A stretch of DNA of 64,000 nucleotides, taken from the NCBI GenBank assembly GCA_036824005.1, contig DAITBA010000009.1, positions 81,343-145,342 of the forward strand, given 5' to 3'. The notes below the pieces were generated by a model that saw only the letters and a program-made list of their open reading frames with translations, did no database searches and was not told the origin of the DNA. The translations under genes and the position numbers were made by a program. Position 1 is the first letter of the stretch; each line of letters starts with the position of its first letter. Of the stretch, positions 16,890 through 25,327 are shown in pieces. The stretch comes from DAITBA01 sp036824005. GTDB lineage: Bacteria; Pseudomonadota; Gammaproteobacteria; Burkholderiales; Rhodocyclaceae.

Positions 16890-17840
16890 ATGCCGGAACT
16901 GCAATCGGGCGAGCCCAACTGGGAACGCAAAGTCCTCGAAAAACTTGCCATCGAGCTGGTGGCGGAACAGCGGCGGCGGCGGCGTTGGGGGATTTTTTTC
17001 AAACTGCTCACCTTCCTTTATATCGGGGTCGCACTGGCCGTGCTGGTGGATTGGGGCGGTGCGGATAAACTTGCCGACGGCAAGAGGCACTCGGCCATGG
17101 TCGAGCTGAACGGCGTCATCCACGGTCGTGGCGAAGCCAGCGCCGAGCGAGTCGTAAGCGCGCTGCAGAACGCTTTCGAGAACAAGGCTACCCAAGGCGT
17201 CATACTCAAGATCAACAGCCCAGGCGGCAGCCCCGTGCAATCGGGCATCATTTTCGACGAGATCAAGCGTCTGCGCACCAAGTATCCGCAGACGCCGCTC
17301 TATGCCGTCGTTGAGGATGTCTGTGCCTCGGGTGGTTACTATGTTGCAGCGGCTGCCGATCAGATCTACGTGGACAAAGCCAGTGTCGTCGGGTCGATCG
17401 GCGTCCTGATGGACGGCTTCGGCTTTACCGGCGCGATGGACAAGCTCGGCATCGAGCGCAGGCTGCTCACGGCAGGAGAGAACAAGGGTTTCCTCGATCC
17501 CTTCTCGCCCCAGGATACGAAGCACAGGGCCCATGCCCAGGTGCTGCTCAACGACATCCACCAGCAATTCATCGACGTCGTGCGCAAAGGCCGCGGGGCG
17601 CGGTTGAGGGAGGCGCCGGAGCTTTTCAGCGGCCTGATGTGGACGGGGGCAAAGAGCATCGAACTGGGTCTCGCGGACGGGTTTGGCGGCGTGGAATACG
17701 TCGCCCGCGAAGTCATCAAGGCCGAGGATATCCGCGACTTCAGCATCAAGCAGACGCTCGCCGAGCGCTTGGCAAAGCAGTTCGGAGCGGGAATGACCGA
17801 AAACGCAGCGAGCGCGTTACTGAGTTTCAGCGTGCGCTGA
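16890..17840 (+). CDS. sppA: Signal peptide peptidase SppA (S49 family)
   Basis: A 316-aa inner-membrane serine protease that degrades cleaved signal peptides. A cytoplasmic Arg-rich stretch precedes a single transmembrane helix at about residues 36-53. The catalytic Ser147 lies in VCASGGYYVAAAAD and the general-base Lys199 in GENKGFLDPF. It is the short, single-domain form rather than the duplicated 67-kDa E. coli enzyme. It starts immediately after the Rieske gene stop and overlaps the 3' end of the opposite-strand methyltransferase by 24 nt. Confidence 0.93.
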   Translation: MPELQSGEPNWERKVLEKLAIELVAEQRRRRRWGIFFKLLTFLYIGVALAVLVDWGGADKLADGKRHSAMVELNGVIHGRGEASAERVVSALQNAFENKATQGVILKINSPGGSPVQSGIIFDEIKRLRTKYPQTPLYAVVEDVCASGGYYVAAAADQIYVDKASVVGSIGVLMDGFGFTGAMDKLGIERRLLTAGENKGFLDPFSPQDTKHRAHAQVLLNDIHQQFIDVVRKGRGARLREAPELFSGLMWTGAKSIELGLADGFGGVEYVAREVIKAEDIRDFSIKQTLAERLAKQFGAGMTENAASALLSFSVR

Positions 17841-18560
17841 CGATCGCTCGCCGGCGAGAAGAAGAAAAACGGTCGGCCGCCGATGCATCTCCGGCACCGG
17901 ACCGCGGCGCCATTCGGCGATGCTGCGTGTGGCCACGAACTCTCCCGGCAGGGTCAATTCGCGCCCGACGCACAGTAGCGTTTCCGGCTGACAGGTCGCC
18001 ACCAGTGCGCTGAACAGCGCCTTGTTGCGGTACGGCGTTTCGATGAAGATCTGCGTCCGGCGGCGCCGCGCCGATTCCCGTTCCAGTTCTTCGATGCGTC
18101 GGCGGCGCTCGTCATCCTTTACCGGCAGGTAGCCATGAAAGGCAAAGCTTTGACCGTTCATGCCCGAAGCCATCAGCGCCAGCAACAGCGATGACGGGCC
18201 GACCAACGGTACGACACGTACGCCGCGCCTATGAGCAATTCGTACCAGCGCCGCTCCCGGGTCGGCGACTCCCGGACAGCCTGCTTCCGACATCAGGCCG
18301 GCCGAGCGGCCGTGCAGTACGGGTTCGAGCAGCGCCCGCAGCGCCTCCACGACGTCGGATCGGGGCAGCGCGCGGATGTCAATTTCCTGCAGCGGCCGCT
18401 CGATGCCGAGGCGCTTGATTGCCAAGCGCGCCGACTTCGGTTCCTCGACGATGAAATAGTCGAGGCTCAAGGTACGCTCGCGCACCGCCGGTGGCAGGAT
18501 GGTCTGCCAGGGAGCTTCCCCCAGCGCAACAGGGATCAAGTAGAGCGTTCCTTTTGCCAC
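17817..18560 (-). CDS. Tetrapyrrole-methylase-family SAM methyltransferase (RsmI-like)
   Basis: A 247-aa protein with the tetrapyrrole/RsmI methylase fold: N-terminal GTLYLIPVALG, the SEAGCPGVADPG loop in the position of the RsmI SDAGTP motif, and the VVPLVGPSSLLLALMASG segment. It resembles a widespread RsmI paralogue group of unknown substrate rather than true RsmI, which methylates C1402 of 16S rRNA, because the SDAGTP signature is altered. It ends inside the 3' end of sppA on the opposite strand. Maf lies 11 nt upstream of its start on the same strand. Confidence 0.82.
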   Translation of the reverse strand: MAKGTLYLIPVALGEAPWQTILPPAVRERTLSLDYFIVEEPKSARLAIKRLGIERPLQEIDIRALPRSDVVEALRALLEPVLHGRSAGLMSEAGCPGVADPGAALVRIAHRRGVRVVPLVGPSSLLLALMASGMNGQSFAFHGYLPVKDDERRRRIEELERESARRRRTQIFIETPYRNKALFSALVATCQPETLLCVGRELTLPGEFVATRSIAEWRRGPVPEMHRRPTVFLLLAGERSSAHAETQ

Positions 18561-18571
18561 GACGTGCTTCG

Positions 18572-19159
18572 CTAAGGGAGTTCGATTCCCTCGGCGCGCA
18601 GCATCTCGGACAGCGCGATCAGCGGCAGGCCGATCAGCGCATTCGGATCATCGCCACGGATGTACTCCAGCAGGGAAATACCTAGCCCCTCCGATTTGGC
18701 ACTGCCGGCGCAATCGTAGGGCTGCTCCCTCTCCAGGTAGCGCAAGATTTCTGCGTCGCTGAGCATGCGGAAGCGTACTTCGGTCGGAATGCTGCGCACC
18801 CGTGTTCGTCCACTCGACGCATCGAGCAGGCACAACGCCGTGTGAAAAACCACCGTCTGCCCCCGCAAGAAGTGCAACTGCGCAATCGCGGCATCGTGAG
18901 TGCCCGGCTTGCCGAAGATTCGATCGCCGGCACAGGCGACCTGATCGCTGCCAATGATGAGGTCACTGGGGTAACGTATCGCGATGGCTCGCGCTTTCGC
19001 CACGGCAAGGCGCCGAGCCGTCTCTTCTGGTTGCTCCCCCGGCAATGCTGCCTCGTCGAGTTCCGGGCGTGCCGTATCAAACGGAATGCGCAGGCGCGCG
19101 AGCAGTTCGCGCCGGTAGGCTGAAGAGGACGCAAGTATGAGGCGGCGGATTTCGGCCAT
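18572..19159 (-). CDS. maf: Maf-family nucleotide pyrophosphatase (YceF subgroup)
   Basis: A 195-aa Maf/HAM1-like enzyme that hydrolyses modified nucleoside triphosphates. The conserved start LASSSAYRRELL, the catalytic Asp72 within GSDQVA, and YDCAGSAKSEGLGI are present. GSDQVA with the Gln and the Cys in the last motif are characteristic of the YceF subgroup, which prefers m7GTP, as opposed to the dTTP/UTP-specific YhdE type. It is divergent from yceD, as in E. coli where yceF lies next to yceD-rpmF. Confidence 0.92.
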   Translation of the reverse strand: MAEIRRLILASSSAYRRELLARLRIPFDTARPELDEAALPGEQPEETARRLAVAKARAIAIRYPSDLIIGSDQVACAGDRIFGKPGTHDAAIAQLHFLRGQTVVFHTALCLLDASSGRTRVRSIPTEVRFRMLSDAEILRYLEREQPYDCAGSAKSEGLGISLLEYIRGDDPNALIGLPLIALSEMLRAEGIELP

Positions 19160-19198
19160 TGCGGATGGGCCGCCGTTTGGGCGACGGATGTGGTTCTT

Positions 19199-19227
19199 TT
19201 GACAGGGAAAGTCAAAAATAATATCAT
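19199..19227 (+). promoter_or_regulatory. Sigma-70 promoter of yceD-rpmF
   Basis: TTGACA at 19199-19204 and TATCAT at 19222-19227 are separated by an optimal 17 nt. This is one of the two best promoters in the window. The expected start point (about 19233-19237) falls at the yceD ATG (19237), so the transcript would have almost no leader. Confidence 0.8.
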
Positions 19228-19236
19228 GCTTAGCTT

Positions 19237-19746
19237 ATGCCGCGACAGAGCAGCGAACGGACTTTCGTTATCGACTCCATCGAGTTCGCGCGTCAGTGGC
19301 AACGGCTGTCGGGAACGATCGCGCTGCGCGATTTTGAGCGTCTTGCCGACCAGCTCGTCGGAGTGGAAGGATCGGTTTCGTTTTTCGTGGCCGGCGAAGC
19401 GCAGGAAGGCGGAGACAAATTCTTGTCTCTGTCGATCGAAGCCAACCTGCCGTTGCGGTGCCAGCGCTGCCTTGGCACGATCGATCTACCGCTGCACCTG
19501 AAGAGCCGTCTTTTGCTCGTCGAGTCTGGGAAAGAGTGGCCGGACGAGGGGTTGGACGACGATTCCGCCGATGCGATTGCCGCCGATCGTGCCCTGAATC
19601 TGGCGCCGCTGATCGAAGACGAACTGATGCTCGCGTTACCGCTTGCGCCACGGCACGATGAATGCAAGGCACCTGATTTCGCAGGTAAGAACGGTCGGGC
19701 ATTGCCCTTCGCGGGCCTGGCGGAACTGAAGAAGATCCGAGTTTAG
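19237..19746 (+). CDS. yceD: YceD-family (DUF177) protein
   Basis: A 169-aa member of the YceD/DUF177 family, linked in plants and bacteria to 23S rRNA accumulation. Conserved landmarks are the LRCQRCLG Cys pair (near residues 71-74) and the downstream D-E-L-x-L-x-L-P-L-x-P-x-H-x-x-C segment. The gene directly precedes rpmF, as in most bacteria, and is driven by the strong promoter at 19199-19227. ATG 19237 has no ribosome site, in keeping with a leaderless transcript. Confidence 0.92.
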   Translation: MPRQSSERTFVIDSIEFARQWQRLSGTIALRDFERLADQLVGVEGSVSFFVAGEAQEGGDKFLSLSIEANLPLRCQRCLGTIDLPLHLKSRLLLVESGKEWPDEGLDDDSADAIAADRALNLAPLIEDELMLALPLAPRHDECKAPDFAGKNGRALPFAGLAELKKIRV

Positions 19747-19772
19747 AGAATACCGATTCTGAGGAGTGACTC

Positions 19773-19952
19773 ATGGCTGTGCAGCAAAACAAGAAATCCC
19801 CGTCCAAGCGCGGCATGCATCGTGCCCACGACTTCCTGACCAATCCTCCCATAGCCGTCGAGCCGACCACGGGGGAAGTGCATCTGCGCCACCATATCAG
19901 CGCGAGCGGGTACTATCGCGGCAAGAAGGTTGTCAAAACCAAGGGCGAGTAG
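19773..19952 (+). CDS. rpmF: 50S ribosomal protein L32
   Basis: A 59-aa protein beginning MAVQQNKKSPSKRGMHRAHD, the classic L32 N-terminus, and containing GEVHLRHHISASGYYRGKKV. The zinc-ligand Cys residues of some L32 proteins are absent, which is normal for proteobacterial L32. The ribosome site gaggag lies at 19761-19766, and the gap to yceD is 26 nt. A transcription terminator follows 18 nt after the stop, before plsX. Confidence 0.97.
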   Translation: MAVQQNKKSPSKRGMHRAHDFLTNPPIAVEPTTGEVHLRHHISASGYYRGKKVVKTKGE

Positions 19953-19970
19953 ACCGGCAGCAGGCAAGCT

Positions 19971-19994
19971 AAGCCGCGGTACGCCGCGGCTTTT
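19971..19994 (+). terminator. Intrinsic terminator/attenuator between rpmF and plsX
   Basis: AAGCCGCGG and CCGCGGCTT form a perfect 9-bp stem with a TACG loop, followed by a short T-run (19991-19994). The T-run is short, so partial termination is more likely than full. It would let yceD-rpmF be made in excess over the fatty acid genes. Confidence 0.8.
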
Positions 19995-20029
19995 CATCAT
20001 CTGCACCATACCCACGAGCTCCCGACTCG

Positions 20030-21043
20030 ATGGATGTAACCATCGCCATTGACTGCATGGGCGGAGACCACGGCCCTGCGGTTACCGTGCCGGCAGCACT
20101 CGGCTTTCTGCGCCATGACGCGAGCGCATCGGTGATTCTGGTCGGACTTGCCAGTGTCATCGAGCCGCTCATCGCGGGTGCGCGCGCCCAGTTCGGGCCG
20201 CGTCTCGGGTTCAACCCCGCGAGTGAAGTCGTGTCGATGGACGAATCGCCCGCGTCCGCATTGCGCAGCAAGAAGGACTCGTCCATGCGCGTGGCCATCG
20301 ATCTGCTGAAGAGCGGTCGCGCACAAGCTGCCGTCTCCGCCGGCAACACCGGTGCGCTGATGGCGATCTCCCGCTTCGTTCTGAAGACGCTGCCGGGTAT
20401 CGACCGCCCCGCCATTGCCACTATCCTTCCGACCATGAAGGGGCATACCTATGTCCTGGATCTGGGCGCAAACGTCGATTGCGCGCCGGAGCACCTCCTC
20501 CAGTTTGGCGTCATGGGTGCAATGCTCGTGTCCGCTCTCGAGCATAACGACCGCCCGAGTGTCGGGCTGCTCAACATCGGCGAGGAGGAGATCAAGGGCA
20601 ACGACGTAGTCAAGCAGGCCGGCGAACTGCTCAAGCGCAGCGGGCTTAACTTCCACGGCAACGTCGAGGGCGACGACATCTACAAGGGCACGACTGACGT
20701 GGTCGTTTGCGACGGCTTTGTCGGCAATGTCGCGCTGAAAACATCAGAAGGACTGGCGCAGATGGTGCGAACGTTTCTCACCGAGGAGTTCCGTCGCAAT
20801 CCATTGACGATTCTCGCCGGCCTTGTCGCCTATCCGGTGCTGAAAGCGTTCAAGCGCCGAGTCGATCACCGCCAGTACAACGGCGCCAGCCTGCTCGGCC
20901 TGCGTGGCGTCGTCGTCAAAAGCCACGGCGCCGCAGACAGCTACGCGTTCGAGCAGGCGACCGTGCGTGCGGCGGAGGCGGTTCGCAACAGATTGATCGA
21001 GCGGATCAGCGAACGCATGCAACCACGTGAGGCTGCGGCGTGA
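20030..21043 (+). CDS. plsX: Phosphate acyltransferase PlsX
   Basis: A 337-aa soluble enzyme that converts acyl-ACP and phosphate to acyl-phosphate for PlsY in phospholipid synthesis. It begins IAIDCMGGDHGP, and contains SALRSKKDSSMRVA, SAGNTGALMA, LDLGANVDCAPEHL, LNIGEEEIKGN and VVCDGFVGNVALKT, all hallmark PlsX segments. It begins the lipid part of the operon after the rpmF terminator and overlaps fabH by four bases (GTGA). Confidence 0.96.
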   Translation: MDVTIAIDCMGGDHGPAVTVPAALGFLRHDASASVILVGLASVIEPLIAGARAQFGPRLGFNPASEVVSMDESPASALRSKKDSSMRVAIDLLKSGRAQAAVSAGNTGALMAISRFVLKTLPGIDRPAIATILPTMKGHTYVLDLGANVDCAPEHLLQFGVMGAMLVSALEHNDRPSVGLLNIGEEEIKGNDVVKQAGELLKRSGLNFHGNVEGDDIYKGTTDVVVCDGFVGNVALKTSEGLAQMVRTFLTEEFRRNPLTILAGLVAYPVLKAFKRRVDHRQYNGASLLGLRGVVVKSHGAADSYAFEQATVRAAEAVRNRLIERISERMQPREAAA

Positions 21044-22005
21044 TCTACGCGCGCATCTCCGGCACCGGCAGTTGCCTGCCCGGGCAACCTGTTTCGAACC
21101 AGGATCTCATCGCGCGCGGTGTGGACACCACCGACCAATGGATCATCGAACGCACCGGCATCCAGACGCGCTATCTCGCCGCCGAGGGCCAGTCGGCGAG
21201 CGAGCTTGCGTTCGAGGCAAGTTGCGCCGCACTGGCGTCCGCGGGCATTGATTCGAGCAAGGTCGATCTGATAGTCCTTGCGACATCGACGCCGGACTTC
21301 GTATTTCCCAGCACGGCAACGCTGCTCCAGGAGAAGTTGGGCATCCAGAACGGCGCCGCGGCGTTCGATGTGCAGGCGGTGTGCAGCGGCTTTGCCTATG
21401 CCATGACCGTAGCAGAGAAGTTCATTCGCTCGGGCAGTCATCGCTGCGCGCTCGTTGTCGGCGCCGAAGTGTTTTCGCGCATCCTCGATTGGAACGATCG
21501 GGGCACGTGCGTTCTGTTCGGCGACGGCGCCGGAGCCGTGGTGCTCGAAGCAGCCGATTCCCCTGGCATTCTGTCGAGTGCGCTGCACGCCGACGGTCGC
21601 TACAGTGGGATTCTCTCGGTGCCCGGGAACGTCTGTGGTGGCAAGGTCATCGGCACGCCGTTTCTGCAGATGGACGGCCAGGCGGTATTCAAGTTCGCCG
21701 TAAAGGTTCTCGGTGACGTTGCCCAGGAGGTGCTGGCCAACGCCGGACTAGAACCATCCGCCGTGGACTGGCTCATTCCCCATCAGGCGAATGTGCGCAT
21801 CCTGCAGGCAACGGCGAAGCGCCTGGGATTACCGATGGAAAAAGTCGTCGTCACGCTCGCCGAGCACGGTAACACCTCCGCCGCCTCGATTCCTCTGGCG
21901 CTTGACACGGCGGTGCGTGACGGGCGCATCGGCCGCGGACAAACCGTGCTGCTGGAAGGTGTGGGCGGCGGTTTCACCTGGGGTGCGGTTCTTCTTCGTT
22001 TCTGA
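21040..22005 (+). CDS. fabH: 3-oxoacyl-ACP synthase III
   Basis: A 321-aa condensing enzyme that starts fatty acid synthesis from acetyl-CoA and malonyl-ACP. The catalytic triad is Cys115 (VQAVCSGF), His248 (IPHQAN) and Asn278 (EHGNTS). It starts at GTG 21040, overlapping the plsX stop. Length and motifs are standard. Confidence 0.96.
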   Translation: MIYARISGTGSCLPGQPVSNQDLIARGVDTTDQWIIERTGIQTRYLAAEGQSASELAFEASCAALASAGIDSSKVDLIVLATSTPDFVFPSTATLLQEKLGIQNGAAAFDVQAVCSGFAYAMTVAEKFIRSGSHRCALVVGAEVFSRILDWNDRGTCVLFGDGAGAVVLEAADSPGILSSALHADGRYSGILSVPGNVCGGKVIGTPFLQMDGQAVFKFAVKVLGDVAQEVLANAGLEPSAVDWLIPHQANVRILQATAKRLGLPMEKVVVTLAEHGNTSAASIPLALDTAVRDGRIGRGQTVLLEGVGGGFTWGAVLLRF

Positions 22006-22020
22006 CAACTACCTACTACG

Positions 22021-22950
22021 ATGAAACTTGCGCTTGTATTTCCCGGCCAGGGGTCACAGTCGGTTGGCATGATGAACGCCTATGGCGACGTGCCGATCAT
22101 TCGCCAGACATTCGACGAAGCGTCCGATTCCTTGGGGCGCGATTTGTGGCGCCTGGTCAGCGATGGTCCGCCCGATGCCTTGGCGCAAACGGTCAATACG
22201 CAGCCGATCATGCTTGCCGCGGGCGTGGCTGCCTACGGCGCATGGCGCGCGGCGGGAGGATCGGAGCCCGAAGTCGTGGCCGGGCACAGCCTCGGCGAGT
22301 ACACCGCGCTGGTTGTTGCTGGTGTCATAGCCTTCAGGGATGCCGTCGTTCTTGTTCAATTGCGCGCCCAGGCGATGCAGGAGGCGGTGCCGCAGGGTGA
22401 GGGCGCCATGGCTGCGTTGCTCGGCCTGGACGACGACGTGGTGCGCGCCGCCTGTGCCGACGCGGCCCAGGGCGAAGTGGTGGCAGCCGCCAATTTCAAT
22501 GCGCCCGCTCAGGTCGTCGTTGCCGGCAGCACGAGAGCGGTCGACCGCGCCATCGAGGCGGCGAAGGTACGCGGTGCCAAGCGGGCCGTGTTGCTTCCTG
22601 TGAGTGCGCCCTTTCACTGCGAGTTGATGAGGCCTGCCGCTGATCGGCTTAAACACGCCCTCGCCGAAGTAGCCATCAGGACCCCGCGGTTTCCGGTCTT
22701 GCACAATTACGATGTCCAGAGCCGCGACGAGCCGGACGCGATCAGGCAGGCGCTCGTGAGCCAAGCGTACTCGCCTGTGCGCTGGGCCGAGACCATTCGT
22801 GCCATGGCCGCCATGGGCGTGAGCCATGTCTTTGAATGCGGGCCGGGCAAGGTACTGGCGGGGCTGACCAGGCGCATCGAAAGCGGGCTCCAGGGAGCCG
22901 CACTCGCCGATGCAGCCGGCATCGAGCAAGCGCTGGCCAGTTTGAGGTGA
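22021..22950 (+). CDS. fabD: Malonyl-CoA:ACP transacylase
   Basis: A 309-aa enzyme that loads malonyl groups onto ACP. The nucleophile Ser90 lies in GHSLGEY, the catalytic His199 in APFHCELM, and the N-terminal FPGQGSQ forms the oxyanion region. It follows fabH by 15 nt and precedes fabG. Confidence 0.96.
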   Translation: MKLALVFPGQGSQSVGMMNAYGDVPIIRQTFDEASDSLGRDLWRLVSDGPPDALAQTVNTQPIMLAAGVAAYGAWRAAGGSEPEVVAGHSLGEYTALVVAGVIAFRDAVVLVQLRAQAMQEAVPQGEGAMAALLGLDDDVVRAACADAAQGEVVAAANFNAPAQVVVAGSTRAVDRAIEAAKVRGAKRAVLLPVSAPFHCELMRPAADRLKHALAEVAIRTPRFPVLHNYDVQSRDEPDAIRQALVSQAYSPVRWAETIRAMAAMGVSHVFECGPGKVLAGLTRRIESGLQGAALADAAGIEQALASLR

Positions 22951-22964
22951 CGCCGGTGAGGACC

Positions 22965-23702
22965 ATGGAAGGACAAGTTGCGCTGGTAACGGGCGCAAGC
23001 CGTGGCATCGGCCGTGCCATTGCGCTGGAACTCGGCGCACGCAAGGCGACCGTGATCGGAACGGCCACGACCTCCGAAGGCGCGGCGGGGATACAGCAGG
23101 CATTCGACGCCGGGCAGATCAAGGGCTGGGGTGCTGTGCTGCAGGTCAATGATGCGGCTGCCGTCGACGCGCTAATCAACGAGGCTGAGAAGCGCTTCGG
23201 CGGTATCTCGGTTCTGGTTAACAACGCCGGCATCACGCGCGACAATCTCGCCTTACGCATGAAGGACGAGGACTGGGACGCGGTGCTCGATACCAATCTC
23301 AAGGCGGTTTTCCGTCTGTCGAAAGCGGTCATGCGCGGCATGATGAAGGCGCGCTATGGACGCATCATCAATATCACCTCCGTGGTCGGCAGCTCGGGCA
23401 ATCCCGGGCAGGCAAACTACGCCGCGGCAAAGGCGGGTGTCGCGGGCATGAGTCGAGCTTTGGCACGGGAACTCGGCAGCCGTAACATTACCGTCAACTG
23501 CATCGCGCCGGGATTCATCGATACCGACATGACCCACGTGCTGCCAGAAGCCCAGCGCGACGTGCTGCTGGCGCAGATTCCGCTGGGACGCCTCGGCCGG
23601 TCGGAGGAAGTCGCCGCCGCCGCGGCCTTTCTGGCATCGCCGGAAGCGGGCTACATCACCGGCACGACGGTGCACGTCAACGGTGGTATGTACATGAGCT
23701 GA
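22965..23702 (+). CDS. fabG: 3-oxoacyl-ACP reductase
   Basis: A 245-aa NADPH-dependent short-chain dehydrogenase that reduces beta-ketoacyl-ACP. The nucleotide motif GASRGIG is at residues 10-16, and the catalytic Ser139, Tyr152 and Lys156 (NYAAAKAG) are present. The C-terminus VNGGMYMS is typical. ATG 22965 matches family N-termini. The in-frame GTG 22956 has a better-spaced ribosome site (gaggt, 22944-22948) and may be the true start, adding three residues. Confidence 0.95.
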   Translation: MEGQVALVTGASRGIGRAIALELGARKATVIGTATTSEGAAGIQQAFDAGQIKGWGAVLQVNDAAAVDALINEAEKRFGGISVLVNNAGITRDNLALRMKDEDWDAVLDTNLKAVFRLSKAVMRGMMKARYGRIINITSVVGSSGNPGQANYAAAKAGVAGMSRALARELGSRNITVNCIAPGFIDTDMTHVLPEAQRDVLLAQIPLGRLGRSEEVAAAAAFLASPEAGYITGTTVHVNGGMYMS

Positions 23703-23748
23703 GGGGGCCGGGCGCCAGCAACGGCGCGTTTCTCGGGCGGGGGGTTTC

Positions 23749-23757
23749 TGATAGAAT
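23749..23757 (+). promoter_or_regulatory. Candidate extended -10 promoter of acpP
   Basis: TG-a-TAGAAT (23749-23757) is a good extended -10 element in the 101-nt gap between fabG and acpP. No -35 hexamer is clear at the right distance. A start near 23764 would give a leader of about 40 nt with ribosome site aaggag at 23791. A dedicated acpP promoter would fit the very high need for ACP. Confidence 0.5.
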
Positions 23758-23803
23758 TTCGCAGTTTTTTTGTGCGTCCGCACGGATAGGGAAGGAGCGA
23801 TAC

Positions 23804-24046
23804 ATGGAAAACATCGAACAGCGGGTCAAGAAAATCGTGGCCGAGCAACTCGGCGTTAACGAATCCGAGATCAAGAACGAATCGTCGTTCGTCGACGATC
23901 TCGGTGCCGACTCGCTGGACACCGTGGAGTTGGTGATGGCCCTCGAAGAGGAATTCGAGTGCGAGATTCCGGACGAGGAGGCCGAGAAGATCACCACCGT
24001 TCAGCAGGCCATCGACTACATCAACGCCCATCTCAAGAAGGCCTGA
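23804..24046 (+). CDS. acpP: Acyl carrier protein
   Basis: 80 aa, strongly acidic, with the phosphopantetheine attachment Ser37 in GADSLDTVE. Helix-rich ACP sequence throughout. The ribosome site aaggag lies 8 nt before the ATG. The modifying synthase AcpS is encoded 14 kb downstream in the same window. Confidence 0.98.
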   Translation: MENIEQRVKKIVAEQLGVNESEIKNESSFVDDLGADSLDTVELVMALEEEFECEIPDEEAEKITTVQQAIDYINAHLKKA

Positions 24047-24061
24047 CTCCCGGGGCGTATC

Positions 24062-25300
24062 GTGACGCGGCGCAGAGTGGTCGTTACCGGCTTGGGGATC
24101 ATATCCCCGGTCGGCAATTCGGTAGCGGATGCCTGGGAAAACATCGTAAACGGCCGTTCCGGCATCACCCGCATCAGCCGTTTTGATGCCAGCGCTTTTC
24201 CGACACAGATCGCCGGCGAGGTGAAGGGCTTCGATCTTCCCCGTTACCTCTCCGCCAAGGAAGCGCGACGGCTCGACACGTTCATTCATTACGGACTTGC
24301 GGCCGCGATGGATGCGCTGAAGGATGCAGGCATCGGCGAGCAACCGGAAAATGCCGAGCGCATCGGCGTATGCATCGGCTCGGGCATCGGCGGGTTGCCG
24401 CTGATCGAGGAAACGAAGGAAGCGCTACAGCAGGGCGGCCCGCGCAAGATCTCGCCGTTCTTCGTGCCTGGATCGATCATCAACATGATCTCCGGAATAC
24501 TGTCCATCAACTACGGGTTCAAAGGGCCGAACCTGGCAACCGTAAGCGCCTGTGCGACGGCCAACCACGCGATCGGCGACGCCCAACGCTTGATCGAGTA
24601 CGGGGATGCAGACGTCATGATCGCGGGCGGAGCCGAGTCTACGGTGTCGCCTCTCGGCATCGGCGGATTCTGCGCTGCAAAGGCGATGTCGACGCGTAAC
24701 GACGATCCGGAGGCGGCGAGCCGGCCTTGGGATACCGGGCGTGACGGTTTCGTCCTCGGAGAGGGAGCGGGCGTGCTGGTGCTGGAGGAGTACGAACACG
24801 CCAGCCGGCGCGGGGCTAAGATTTATGCCGAGATGGCCGGCTACGGTATGAGCGCGGATGCTTTCCACATGACTGCGCCCTCGGAGGATGGCGAGGGTGC
24901 CGCGCGCAGCATGACCAACGCGCTGCGCAACGCCCGAATCGAACGCGACACGGTTGCCTACGTCAACGCCCACGGCACGTCGACGCCGCTCGGCGATATC
25001 GCCGAGACGCTGGCCGTGAAACGCTGCTTCGGTGCCCACGCGACCAAGCTTGCGGTGAGTTCGACCAAGTCGATGACCGGACACCTGCTGGGCGCAGCGG
25101 GTGGCATTGAGGCGGTGTTTACCGTGCTTGCGGTCAAGGAGCAGATTGCACCGCCAACCATCAACCTGGTGGAGCAGGATCCGCAGTGCGATCTCGACTA
25201 CGTGCCGAACGCTGCCCGGCGCATGGCGATCGAGGTTGCCATCTCCAACGCCTTCGGCTTCGGCGGCACGAACAGCACGCTGGTGTTTCGCCGCGTCTGA
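24062..25300 (+). CDS. fabF: 3-oxoacyl-ACP synthase II
   Basis: 412-aa elongating beta-ketoacyl-ACP synthase. The catalytic Cys164 lies in VSACATANHA; the two active-site His lie in NAHGTSTPLGD and STKSMTGHLLGAAG; GFGGTNSTLVF closes the protein. It starts at GTG 24062, 15 nt after acpP. Confidence 0.96.
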   Translation: MTRRRVVVTGLGIISPVGNSVADAWENIVNGRSGITRISRFDASAFPTQIAGEVKGFDLPRYLSAKEARRLDTFIHYGLAAAMDALKDAGIGEQPENAERIGVCIGSGIGGLPLIEETKEALQQGGPRKISPFFVPGSIINMISGILSINYGFKGPNLATVSACATANHAIGDAQRLIEYGDADVMIAGGAESTVSPLGIGGFCAAKAMSTRNDDPEAASRPWDTGRDGFVLGEGAGVLVLEEYEHASRRGAKIYAEMAGYGMSADAFHMTAPSEDGEGAARSMTNALRNARIERDTVAYVNAHGTSTPLGDIAETLAVKRCFGAHATKLAVSSTKSMTGHLLGAAGGIEAVFTVLAVKEQIAPPTINLVEQDPQCDLDYVPNAARRMAIEVAISNAFGFGGTNSTLVFRRV

Positions 25301-25327
25301 GTGCCGCGCGCGCATGGCAGGGCTGCC

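Noticed and set aside
16203..17567. Minus-strand frame of 454 codons opposite sppA and the Rieske gene
   Set aside because: Crosses three overlapping plus-strand genes with clear active sites; no family features of its own.
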